From Francisella halioticida (GTDB lineage: Bacteria; Pseudomonadota; Gammaproteobacteria; Francisellales; Francisellaceae): DNA of 64,000 nt. The translations under genes were made by a program, and so were the position numbers. The notes below the pieces were generated by a model. It searched no databases. It was not told the DNA's origin and saw nothing but the letters and a program-made list of their open reading frames with translations. Below, one piece after another: positions 1-8,178 of this stretch. The stretch spans positions 1,612,001-1,676,000 of the forward strand of contig NZ_CP022132.1 of assembly GCF_002211785.1 (NCBI RefSeq), written 5' to 3'. How positions within the stretch are numbered: the first letter of the stretch is position 1; every line of letters starts with the position of its first letter.

Positions 1-228
1 TTGATTATCAAACCTTTCACCCATTAAATAAACTTCACCAGAATTACACTTATCTAGCCCTCCTAAAGCATTCAATAAAGTAGTTTTACCAGAGCCTGAT
101 AGACCTAATATAGCAACCTTTTCACCTTTTTCAATCTCAAGATTAATATCTTTAAGAATTACTATATCATTTTTAAACTCTGTGTATTTCTTTGAAACAT
201 TTTTACAACTTAAAACAATATTACTCAT
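1..228 (-). CDS. lolD: Lipoprotein-releasing ABC transporter ATP-binding protein LolD (partial, runs off window start)
   Basis: Reverse-strand reading from the ATG at 226-228 gives an ABC ATPase N-terminus of 76 residues with a Walker A motif (GLSGSGKT) about residue 44; the rest lies before position 1. The family hydrolyses ATP on the cytoplasmic face to release outer-membrane lipoproteins from the inner membrane to LolA. Its start overlaps the stop of the upstream Lol permease gene by 8 bp, which indicates translational coupling and fixes the assignment as LolD rather than a generic ABC protein. Confidence 0.88.
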   Translation of the reverse strand, partial: MSNIVLSCKNVSKKYTEFKNDIVILKDINLEIEKGEKVAILGLSGSGKTTLLNALGGLDKCNSGEVYLMGERFDNQ

Positions 229-1483
229 ATCTAAGAGCCTCTACTGGTTGAACTCTCGAAGCACTCCAAGCAGGATACAATGTTGCTAAGAAACTTAAAA
301 GCATCGAAACTAAAGTTACTTTAACAACATCAGAAAACAGCAATTCTGATGGAATATAATCAATCAAATAAACACTTGCACTCAGAAACTGCCTACCTGT
401 TACATGCTGAATAAAATTAACAATATCTGTAGCATACGTTGATAACAACACCCCTAAGAATACCCCAATAATTGTACCTATAAGACCAATTATAAAACCC
501 TGGTATATAAATACTGCAATAATTTGACGTGATGACATCCCCATGGTTCTCAAAATAGCTATATCGCTACGTTTATCTGTAACAACCATAACTAAAGATG
601 ATAATAAGTTAAATATTGCTACAGTTATTATCAACAGCAATATAAAGAACATCATTGTTTTTTCCATTTTCAATGCATCAAAAAATGATTTATTTTCATC
701 TGTCCAATCACGAGTGAAATAATAAGATGATAAACCACCATCATTTAGTTTATTTTTAATAATTGGGGCATCATATACATTTTTAATACCAAGCTGTAAT
801 GATGTAATAGCATTTCCAGTCTCAAAAACTTTTTGAGCATCTTTGATATTAATCATTGCATAATAGGCATCATATTGATAACTTACAGAAAAAATCCCAG
901 TTACTGTGAACTGTTTAATTCGAGGAATCATACCTGCTGGAGTCAAGCTAATTTTAGGTACTATCAGTGTAACCTTATCACCAACAGATACTCCTAAACT
1001 ACCGGCTAACACACTACCTAAAACAATATTATATCCCTTACCATCATCTAAAGACGATAGACTTCCATCTACAATATGCTTCTTAATTGGTAATACTTTT
1101 GTTTGATATTTTGGCTCTATCCCTTGTATTTGTACGAATGCAGTAGTGCTGCCACCGGCGTTAGCACTAAGTAATCCCTGAGATTCAACTATAGGAGCTG
1201 CTGCAGTAACTTTGGGATTATTTGCTAATATTTTTTTTGAGAGTGATTGCCAATTTTCAAGCTTGCCACCCATTTCATAAACTTTTAACGGTGGTACCAT
1301 CATTAGAATTTTGCTTTTAATCTGTTGGTCAAAGCCATTCATAACAGACATTACAGTTATTAAAACTGCTACTCCTAGTGATATACCTAAAAACGATATA
1401 GCTGAAATAATAGATATAAATCTATTACGCTTCTTCGCACGAATATATCTCAAACCAATAAATAAAGGTAAATTTCTAAACAT
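221..1483 (-). CDS. lolF: LolC/LolE-family lipoprotein-releasing permease (LolF type)
   Basis: The 420-residue protein has the MacB/FtsX permease plan: one membrane segment near residues 25-50, a large periplasmic domain to about 270, then three membrane segments, ending in the typical SRVQPVEALRYE tail. It forms the membrane part of the transporter that hands lipoproteins to LolA. Only one permease gene is visible beside lolD; Francisella is known to use a single LolF in place of LolC plus LolE, so I favour that name, although many annotations would say lolC. It is coupled to lolD by overlapping codons. Length is normal for the family. Confidence 0.88.
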   Translation of the reverse strand: MFRNLPLFIGLRYIRAKKRNRFISIISAISFLGISLGVAVLITVMSVMNGFDQQIKSKILMMVPPLKVYEMGGKLENWQSLSKKILANNPKVTAAAPIVESQGLLSANAGGSTTAFVQIQGIEPKYQTKVLPIKKHIVDGSLSSLDDGKGYNIVLGSVLAGSLGVSVGDKVTLIVPKISLTPAGMIPRIKQFTVTGIFSVSYQYDAYYAMINIKDAQKVFETGNAITSLQLGIKNVYDAPIIKNKLNDGGLSSYYFTRDWTDENKSFFDALKMEKTMMFFILLLIITVAIFNLLSSLVMVVTDKRSDIAILRTMGMSSRQIIAVFIYQGFIIGLIGTIIGVFLGVLLSTYATDIVNFIQHVTGRQFLSASVYLIDYIPSELLFSDVVKVTLVSMLLSFLATLYPAWSASRVQPVEALRYE

Positions 1484-1967
1484 TTAATTTTTTAATAAGA
1501 AAAATTGTACTATAGGATAGCATATTAGGCTGTGAAAAACATTTTAAAAATAATTACCAAAAATTTATTTAGTTTAAATTTTATAAACCTTTATTAAAAA
1601 TTAATTGTGCTTGTTAATTTTACCTAATTGTTATAACACTATTTTATCTTATAATTATAGCAGGAATTATTTTTAAATTTAGTGATTTGAATATATGATA
1701 AAAATGTTTTTTAAATCTCGATTTAATTACCTTTACATCTATTTAGGAGGATTAGTTATAAGTTACATAGGTTTAACATTGCTAATCTTACATACGATGT
1801 TCTAAATACAGTTGGTATTATTTTGACTATACAAAGTCAGGTGTTGCTCCCACACGCTATAACTTTAGGCAACATCTAGATAACAATTCCCTTAAAAATC
1901 AAAATATACTAACTGTATTTAAACAATTTCATAAGAATTCGCACTTTGAATAAAATATTTTAAAAGA
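1484..1967. other. Intergenic stretch upstream of the Lol operon
   Basis: About 480 AT-rich bases with no recognisable gene apart from a possible 36-codon membrane peptide at 1695-1805. It must hold the promoter of the Lol operon on the minus strand. A weak hairpin (TGTTGC pairing with GCAACA around 1841-1873) has a long loop and no T-run, so I do not call it a terminator. Confidence 0.5.
1695..1805 (+). CDS. Possible small membrane peptide (36 aa)
   Basis: An ATG at 1695 opens 36 codons ending TAA at 1803-1805. The product has a short basic, aromatic N-terminus (MIKMFFKSRF) followed by a hydrophobic stretch of about 22 residues. No good Shine-Dalgarno sequence lies upstream. It could be a real small membrane protein or the remnant of a longer gene lost from this pocket. 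I do not recognise it. Confidence 0.22.
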   Translation: MIKMFFKSRFNYLYIYLGGLVISYIGLTLLILHTMF

Positions 1968-2083
1968 TCTGATGACTACCTACTTTCACCTGGGAAAATG
2001 CCAGACTATCATTGGCGAAAGCCCGTTTCACTTCTGAGTTAGGAATGGAAATCAGGTGGTTCCAGACTGCTATGATCGTCAGT
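1968..2083 (-). rRNA. Orphan divergent 5S rRNA-like gene
   Basis: The minus strand aligns over its whole length with the 5S gene of the complete rRNA operon at 33517-33631, sharing long blocks such as GGAACCACCTGAT, ACTCAGAAGTGAAAC and GATAGTCTGGCATTT. It differs at many positions: the loop CCGAAC reads CCTAAC and the stretch after GTGAAAC is rewritten. Terminal helix I still pairs in most positions, including one apparent G-C to A-T compensatory change. No 16S, 23S or tRNA is adjacent. A near-consensus promoter lies immediately upstream, so it is probably transcribed alone. It could be a functional extra 5S, a decaying copy or a derived small RNA. Confidence 0.8.
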
Positions 2084-2090
2084 TGGTGTT

Positions 2091-2118
2091 ATAATACTCC
2101 TCTTAATCTATATGTCAA
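2091..2118 (-). promoter_or_regulatory. Sigma-70 promoter of the orphan 5S gene
   Basis: On the minus strand a perfect -35 TTGACA (2113-2118) is followed after 16 bp by -10 TATTAT (2091-2096). The expected transcription start, about 7 bases downstream, falls at 2083-2084, the 5' end of the 5S-like sequence. Upstream DNA is A/T-rich, as in UP elements of rRNA promoters. The fit of spacing and start position to the RNA end is the main support. Confidence 0.7.
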
Positions 2119-2289
2119 CAAAAAGAGTTATTTTAAAAAAAATATCCTTGATATAACTAAAGTCTCAAAATACTACTTTGAATAGGTGTGGTACTATCAG
2201 TGGAAAAGATCTAATCCACTGAAAATTAACTTTAATTTTGATCATACCCTCCTATTTGGGACACTTAGGTGTTAAGAAAAGGAGACAAG

Positions 2290-2592
2290 ATGAGATATAC
2301 AAAAGAGTTTAAAGATGAAGCTGTTAAATTATGTTTACAACCAGATGCAAATAGACGAGAAATAGCAGATAACTTAGGGGTTAAATATAAAACCATTTGC
2401 AGTTGGATATCCAAAGCCATGTCAAACCCTCAGAAAGAAATAAAGATAGATTATAAAACGCAGTACCAGCAACTATCTTTTGAAAATACTGATTTGAAGA
2501 AAAAACTCAAACAGGCAGAAACAGAGCGTGAAATACTAAAAAAGGCACAGCTTACTTTGCAAAGCAAAATCTGTAAGGTACGCCTTTATTAA
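2290..2592 (+). pseudogene. IS3-type orfA, copy A (frameshifted C-terminus)
   Basis: HTH-containing OrfA of the IS3 family, starting MRYTKEFKDEAVKLC. The HTH covers about residues 5-45 (NRREIADNLGVKYKTICSWI) and is followed by a leucine-zipper-like coiled coil. A 1-bp deletion with substitutions just after the A-run at 2538 changes the tail from SAAYFAKQNL to an unrelated end and disturbs the normal relation to orfB. Confidence 0.8.
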
Positions 2593-2599
2593 GGAGCAT

Positions 2600-3445
2600 T
2601 ATAAAGTTATGCCAGTAACAACACTATGTAAATCTTTGAATGTGAGCACATCTTCATATTACAGATGGATTCATAAACCTATAGGTAAAAGGCAATGCTG
2701 AACTAGATGATGCTATTTTAATGAACATAAATCTAGATATGGAAGTGTTAGGATATACAAAGAGCTTAAAGATATGGGTTGGAAAGTTACTCAACCTAGA
2801 GTATCTAAACGTATGAAATTACTTGGTTTACATGCTAAAGCGGCTCGTAAGCATACGAAAACTACAGATTCTAACCACAACAAACATGTTTATGATAATT
2901 TATTAGAACAAAACTTCACTGCTTTATCTGTAAATCATAGGTGGGTTACAGATATAACTTATGTACCTACACAAGAGGGGTGGCTGTATCTTTGTGTGAT
3001 TATAGATTTATTCTCAAGATCAGTTATTGGTTGGGCAATGGATTCTAGGATGAAAGCGGATTTAGTTTGTAATGCTTTAAATATGGCATTATTTAGAAGA
3101 AATTTTCCTAGTGGTGTGATTATACACTCTGATAAAGGGTCACAGTACTGTAGCAAACAATATCAAGACATTATTAAAGAACACTGGCTACTATCAAGTA
3201 TGAGCTCTAAAGGATGCTGTTACGATAATGCTGCTTGTGAAAGTTTCTTTGGAACTTTAAAAGTAGAGTTAGTACATGATGAAAGCTATAAAACTAGAGA
3301 AGAAGCTAAACTATCAATATTTGAATATATTGAAGCTTACTATAATACAAAAAGGAGACATTCTACAATAAATTATATGACTCCATATCAATTTGAATAT
3401 ATAATGGAAAATGAAGTAGTAAACTGTCCCAAATTGACGGGGTAG
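2600..3445 (+). pseudogene. IS3-type transposase orfB, copy A (broken)
   Basis: The DDE integrase part is intact from 2774 (MGWKVTQPRVSK): first Asp in VTDITYV, second in HSDKGSQYC, Glu in AACESFFGTLK. The N-terminal part, which should contain RYAFIKEHYKVMPVTTL, is separated by an 8-bp deletion near 2693 and by a frameshift before RYGSVRIYKEL that copies B and C share. The stop TAG is the last three bases of the element. It is unlikely to give active transposase. Confidence 0.8.
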
Positions 3446-3789
3446 ATCAATTCGGTAATTTAGCTAAAGTTGCATCAATAATATTTAATAATGGCACATT
3501 GATTGATGCTTGCAGCTGCTCAAAATATCTATGAGCCATATTACAAGGCATTGCAATTAATTTGGCTCCCCAACTTTGTAATCTAATTAAACCTTGAACT
3601 ATTGATTGTTCTAACTCTTAATGATTTATTTCACGATCTAAATAGAAAGGAGTTGGCAATGAATATATTATAACATGAGGATAATCCATATCATGCTTTG
3701 CATCATTTTTTTTTACGCCATGCAATCATTAGGGCTTCAATAAATGGTGCTGTCGACATTGGTCCCATACCAGCAAGTATACCAATCAT
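3446..3789 (-). pseudogene. Aspartate/glutamate racemase family protein, broken and truncated by IS copy A
   Basis: Reading down from the ATG at 3787-3789 gives MIGILAGMGPMSTAPFIEAL, the typical N-terminus of Asp/Glu racemases, 25 bp after the dnaE stop on the same strand. An A9 run near 3707-3715 shifts the frame after residue 25; a run of eight would restore KKNDAKHDMDYPHVIIYS. An in-frame TAA then follows DREINH. The next part contains PCNMAH, matching the first catalytic cysteine motif. The gene ends at the IS junction, so the second catalytic cysteine region is lost. Three separate lesions show it is dead. Confidence 0.85.
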
Positions 3790-3814
3790 AATATTTCTTT
3801 CTTTATTTTATAAA

Positions 3815-6800
3815 TCAACCACTACTCAAATTAACCGTACTACCCTCAGCTATCAATCTACTAATATCATTTACAAATTCATATATCGAAAAAGGCTTTC
3901 GTAAGCAATCAAATTTACCATCCACACCATCTAAATAAACCTCTATTTCTAAAGCATTTTCTTTTTGAGTATCTACAGATGCAATATTTATCCTTAAGTT
4001 ATCAAGGACTTTTTTAAGATTTGTAGGGTTTATATTTTTAGTTCTAAGATTTACCTCAATCTTACTAAAATTCTCATCAATATATTGTGATATTGGCTGG
4101 ACCTTACCAACACTTAATTTATTACATTCACGTTGGATATCACGGCTAACTTTACCCTCAACGACAACAATATCATCAACCTGAATATTATCTTTCACTA
4201 AGGCAAATACATCTTCACCAACTAAGCAATCAACTCTATCAAATTCATCATCAATATTTATAATATATAAAATCCTACCAGTTTTGGTTCTTCTACGTAT
4301 AGCTGGAGCTATCATACTCGCGATAATTCTCACAGAATTACCATCCATATTAGACTGTTGGATCTTTTGAAGATCACTAAAACTAACATGATTACGCCAA
4401 TGACTCTCTTCATCAAGAATATGCCCTGAAAAATACATTCCTAGAGCTTTCTTTTCATTGATTAATAGCTTTTTAAGACTCCACTCTTCTGATATACATT
4501 CTCTTTCTAGCTCTGTATCAGTATCGTTTTCTTGCTCTGTAAAACCAAATAAATCATTTTGCCCAGCAGCTACCATCTCATTTACATAACCTGCATTTTT
4601 GATAGCTTTCTCGATAGAATTAAATGCTGTTGCCCTATTTCTAGATATATCTTTGATAGCTCCTGCAAAACATAAAGCTTCAAGAGCTTTCTTATTAACT
4701 TTACGTAAGTCTACTCTACGCGTCAGATCAAATATTGAGCTAAACTCTCCTTCTGCTTGTCGCTCTGTAAGTATACTCTTAATAGCCTCACCACCAAGTC
4801 CTTTAATAGCTCCTAAACCAAGTAAAATAATACTTTTTGAAATAGCTATACAATCATAAGCACTCTTATTCACACTAGGTGCTAAAACTGTAATCCCCAT
4901 ATTTTTACAATCTAAGATAAACTTAACTAGCTGGTCAGTATTGCCCATATCTCCTGACATCAATGCAGCCATGTACTCATCTGGATAGTGTGCTTTTAAC
5001 CAAGCAGTTTGATAAGCAATCAACGCATACGCAGCAGCATGTGATTTATTAAAACCATACCCAGCAAAAGCTTCCATTTGGTCAAATATTTCATCAGCAA
5101 GACTAGCTTCAATATTATGATATTTTGCAGCACCTTCTTTAAAAATCTTACGCTGTTTTTCCATTTCTTCTGGCTTTTTCTTACCCATTGCACGACGTAA
5201 TAAATCTGCTCCACCAAGAGTATAACCAGCAAGTTTTTGTGCCATTTGCATTACTTGCTCTTGGTAAACTGGGATACCATAAGTTTCTTTTAAAACTTCT
5301 TCTAGTAATGGATGCAAATATATAGTTCTTTTTCTACCATGTTTACGATCAATAAAGATCGGAATATTTTCCATCGGACCTGGACGATATAGTGCCACTA
5401 GTGCAATAATTTCTCCAAAATTAGAGGTGCCAAGATCTTTGACAATCTGGCGCATCCCTTGTGACTCTAACTGGAATATCCCTGTAGTATTGCCTGCTTG
5501 TAATAGCTTAAATGTCTTCTCATCATCTAAGGGAATATCTGATATATTTAGTGAAGTTTCATCATTTGATCGTTTTGTATTAATACTTGTAATCGCATTT
5601 TTGATAATTGTTAAGTTTTTTAGTCCTAAAAAGTCAAATTTAACAAGACCAACATCTTCAACATCACCTTTATCAAACTGAGTTACAATATCGCCACCCT
5701 TATCTTCACAATATACTGGAGCAAAATCAGAAATTTTTGTTGGCGATATAACAATACCAGCAGCATGCTTACCTAAACTACGTGGTAGACCTTCCAGTTT
5801 TTGAGCTTTTTCAACAATTTCAGCAACATCTTCATCAATTTGCGTTTCATCATATAAAGGCTCACCCTCGTGGAGAATCTTTTTAAATGTAGTCCCAGGA
5901 GTTTCAGGAATCAATTTAGCAATCCTATCACCAAAACTAAAACTTTGACCCATTACACGCACTACATCTCGCACTACACCTTTAGCAGCCATTGTCCCAT
6001 AGGTTATAATCTGACCAACACTTTGCTTACCATATTTTTGCTCTACATATTTAATAACTCTATCTCTACCTTGAATACAAAAATCAATATCAAAATCTGG
6101 CATTGATACCCTTTCTGGATTCAAAAATCTCTCAAAAAGTAGTCCATACGGTAAAGGATCAATGTCTGTAATAAGTAACGAATACGCCACCAATGAACCG
6201 GCACCAGAACCGCGCCCTGGTCCAACTGGAATATCATTTTCTTTTGACCACCTGATGAAATCCTCTACTATTAGAAAATAGCCAGGAAACCCCATATCAC
6301 AAATAATATCAATCTCTCTTTGTAGCCTATCTTTATAAACCTTTATAATATGTTCATGTTTATCTTGTGACTTATTTGCTAGTACTTTTTCTAAACGGCT
6401 TTCTAAGCCTTGATAGCATAGCTTTGAGAAATATTCTTTCTCTGTTAAACCATCTGGAATATCTACAGTCGGTAGATAAGGCTTACCTAAATCAAATGTC
6501 ACATTACAACGTTTTGCAATAGCTAATGTATTATCAACTAAAACTGGCAAAGAGCTAAAAGTATCATACATCTCATCTGCTGATTTTAGATATTGTTGTC
6601 GTGTAAACCTTGATTTGCGTGATTCATCAAGAATTGTAGTTTTTTCATTAATACATACTCTAATCTCATGAATGTCATAATCATCAGACTCCATAAATAC
6701 TGTAAGGTTTGTCGCTACTGCAATTAGATTATATTTAGTCGCTAATTCAAGAACTTTTTCATTATATAAACCTTCATTTTCATACCCTAGCTTATGAATT

Positions 6801-7294
6801 TCAATGACATAATTATCTTGGCCAAATATTGCTAGATTTTCAGTGATAATCTCTTCAGCTTTAACATTATCTTTAGCTAAAATTGCTTTACCAAGCTCTC
6901 CATTCTGACCACCACTTAAGCATATCACATTCTCTAAACTAGATTCTTTGAGCCAACTTTTTGGAATAAGTGGTATTGAACCAACTCTATCTGCTTCTTG
7001 ATATACTCTAGAGATTAAATCAACAACATTTTGGTAACCATTTTTATTTTCAGCTAAAAGTATTAAATCAGAAACTCCCAATTCAGTATCAATTTTTAAC
7101 TCAGCTCCAAAAATTGGTTTAACACCACTTTCCAAAGCCTGTTTATAAAACTTCACTGCAGCAAATAAGTTACATACATCGGTAAGTGCTATTGCTACGA
7201 TATTTTTATCTTTTGCTCTAGCAAAAAGATCGCCTAAACGCACAGTACTATCCACAACGGAAAATCCTGTATGAACTCTAAGATGAGAAATCAT
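3815..7294 (-). CDS. dnaE: DNA polymerase III alpha subunit
   Basis: The catalytic subunit of the replicative polymerase, 1159 residues, the same size as E. coli DnaE. In order: PHP domain (MISHLRVHTGFSVVDSTVRLG at the start, about 1-280), polymerase palm with GPGRGSGAGSLVAYS and the catalytic aspartates in MPDFDIDFC near residue 400, the finger region with the ALYRPGPMENIP motif, then a helix-hairpin-helix and OB-fold tail. It acts in the replisome with the beta clamp. The reading frame is whole. The broken racemase gene follows 25 bp downstream and may once have been cotranscribed. Confidence 0.97.
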   Translation of the reverse strand: MISHLRVHTGFSVVDSTVRLGDLFARAKDKNIVAIALTDVCNLFAAVKFYKQALESGVKPIFGAELKIDTELGVSDLILLAENKNGYQNVVDLISRVYQEADRVGSIPLIPKSWLKESSLENVICLSGGQNGELGKAILAKDNVKAEEIITENLAIFGQDNYVIEIHKLGYENEGLYNEKVLELATKYNLIAVATNLTVFMESDDYDIHEIRVCINEKTTILDESRKSRFTRQQYLKSADEMYDTFSSLPVLVDNTLAIAKRCNVTFDLGKPYLPTVDIPDGLTEKEYFSKLCYQGLESRLEKVLANKSQDKHEHIIKVYKDRLQREIDIICDMGFPGYFLIVEDFIRWSKENDIPVGPGRGSGAGSLVAYSLLITDIDPLPYGLLFERFLNPERVSMPDFDIDFCIQGRDRVIKYVEQKYGKQSVGQIITYGTMAAKGVVRDVVRVMGQSFSFGDRIAKLIPETPGTTFKKILHEGEPLYDETQIDEDVAEIVEKAQKLEGLPRSLGKHAAGIVISPTKISDFAPVYCEDKGGDIVTQFDKGDVEDVGLVKFDFLGLKNLTIIKNAITSINTKRSNDETSLNISDIPLDDEKTFKLLQAGNTTGIFQLESQGMRQIVKDLGTSNFGEIIALVALYRPGPMENIPIFIDRKHGRKRTIYLHPLLEEVLKETYGIPVYQEQVMQMAQKLAGYTLGGADLLRRAMGKKKPEEMEKQRKIFKEGAAKYHNIEASLADEIFDQMEAFAGYGFNKSHAAAYALIAYQTAWLKAHYPDEYMAALMSGDMGNTDQLVKFILDCKNMGITVLAPSVNKSAYDCIAISKSIILLGLGAIKGLGGEAIKSILTERQAEGEFSSIFDLTRRVDLRKVNKKALEALCFAGAIKDISRNRATAFNSIEKAIKNAGYVNEMVAAGQNDLFGFTEQENDTDTELERECISEEWSLKKLLINEKKALGMYFSGHILDEESHWRNHVSFSDLQKIQQSNMDGNSVRIIASMIAPAIRRRTKTGRILYIINIDDEFDRVDCLVGEDVFALVKDNIQVDDIVVVEGKVSRDIQRECNKLSVGKVQPISQYIDENFSKIEVNLRTKNINPTNLKKVLDNLRINIASVDTQKENALEIEVYLDGVDGKFDCLRKPFSIYEFVNDISRLIAEGSTVNLSSG

Positions 7295-7477
7295 TATAGA
7301 TATATTTTATTTTATGAACTTAGCTATAAATATTACTATAAATGAATTGTAAAATCACAAAATGATTTTAAATCAGCTTGATAAATGATTATTTGAATGA
7401 TATTTTAACTCTCCAACTCTATCAAAACAAAATCAAAAACTTTTGCAATATAGAACATTTCGATAATCGTTAAAATA

Positions 7478-8172
7478 ATGAATATAAAAAAACTTTTGCT
7501 AGTAATGCTACCTTTTTCAACATTACCACTAATTGCTAATGCTAACTCTGTATCAACTATAGATTCCCATATAGATACTGATGCAAAAAGACTAGATAGT
7601 GATACAAAGCATATTGAAAAAAATGCTAAAGGCCTTTATAAACTACCTAAAAATTACTATAACATTAATGACCTTGACAATGTTACAAAAAAACATTTAA
7701 ACCTATGGCATATATTAGTGTAAATGGTGGTTGGGGACAGCAGACAAATATGGCCAAAGGTGGTGCAACAATAATTGCTAGTTTAGGCTATAGCTTTACA
7801 GAATCTTTCGCTTTAGAATTTGTTTATCAAAACTTCCTAGTTAGTGAATATAATACAACACAAGTTAACAACTACTTTGCTGGTGCTGCCAAATACTATT
7901 ATAAAATAAACAATTACGTAACAGCATATGCTGCGGCTGGACTAGGTCTCGGTCATACAAACATCAACGGTATAAAAAATCAACAAAATGCTCCTAGTGA
8001 CTATTTAGCGACAAATGATACTTGGGGAGGTTTTGCTGTCTTCCCAGTAGGTCTAATGTTTCCAATCAAGTATGTGGATAATCTTAGCCTTAAGGTTACA
8101 TACACATACACAATTTCTTTCTCAGGAGAGTCACAAAACTTTGTAACATCTGGTCTACAGTACTCTTTTTAG
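7478..8172 (+). pseudogene. Outer-membrane beta-barrel protein, frameshifted at an A7 run
   Basis: The first part (7478-7723) starts with a signal peptide (MNIKKLLLVMLPFSTLPLIANA), then a helical, charged stretch with a repeated DSxTxxIxxxAK pattern. The second part, in another frame up to 8172, is a small barrel of alternating strands ending with Phe (SGLQYSF), as outer-membrane proteins do. The frames join at seven A residues at 7687-7693: shifting there gives KKTFKPMAYISVNGGWGQQ without a break. About 230 residues in total. It could be a pseudogene, a phase-variable gene, a slippage-expressed gene or a sequencing error. Confidence 0.75.
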
Positions 8173-8178
8173 AGCTTA

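Larger units (their letters stand above)
2245..3445 (+). mobile_element. IS3-family insertion sequence, type 1, copy A (damaged)
   Basis: The element starts TACCCTCCTATTTGGGACAC and ends with the imperfect inverted repeat CTGTCCCAAATTGACGGGGTAG, both next to ATCA (2241-2244 and 3446-3449). It is nearly identical to copies at 32153 and 55375 but is 9 bp shorter: one base is missing near 2547 and 8 bp near 2693. It carries orfA and orfB with an A6G frameshift site between them, as is usual for IS3. It lies 160 bp from the orphan 5S gene and truncates a racemase gene on its right. Confidence 0.9.

Noticed and set aside
2197-2222. Perfect 8-bp hairpin (TCAGTGGA ... TCCACTGA)
   Set aside because: Considered as a terminator, but there is no T-run on either strand and it lies upstream of the orphan 5S promoter.
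2959-3156. Antisense frame inside the type 1 transposase, repeated in all copies
   Set aside because: It is the shadow of the orfB DDE region; its repetition only reflects the IS copies.
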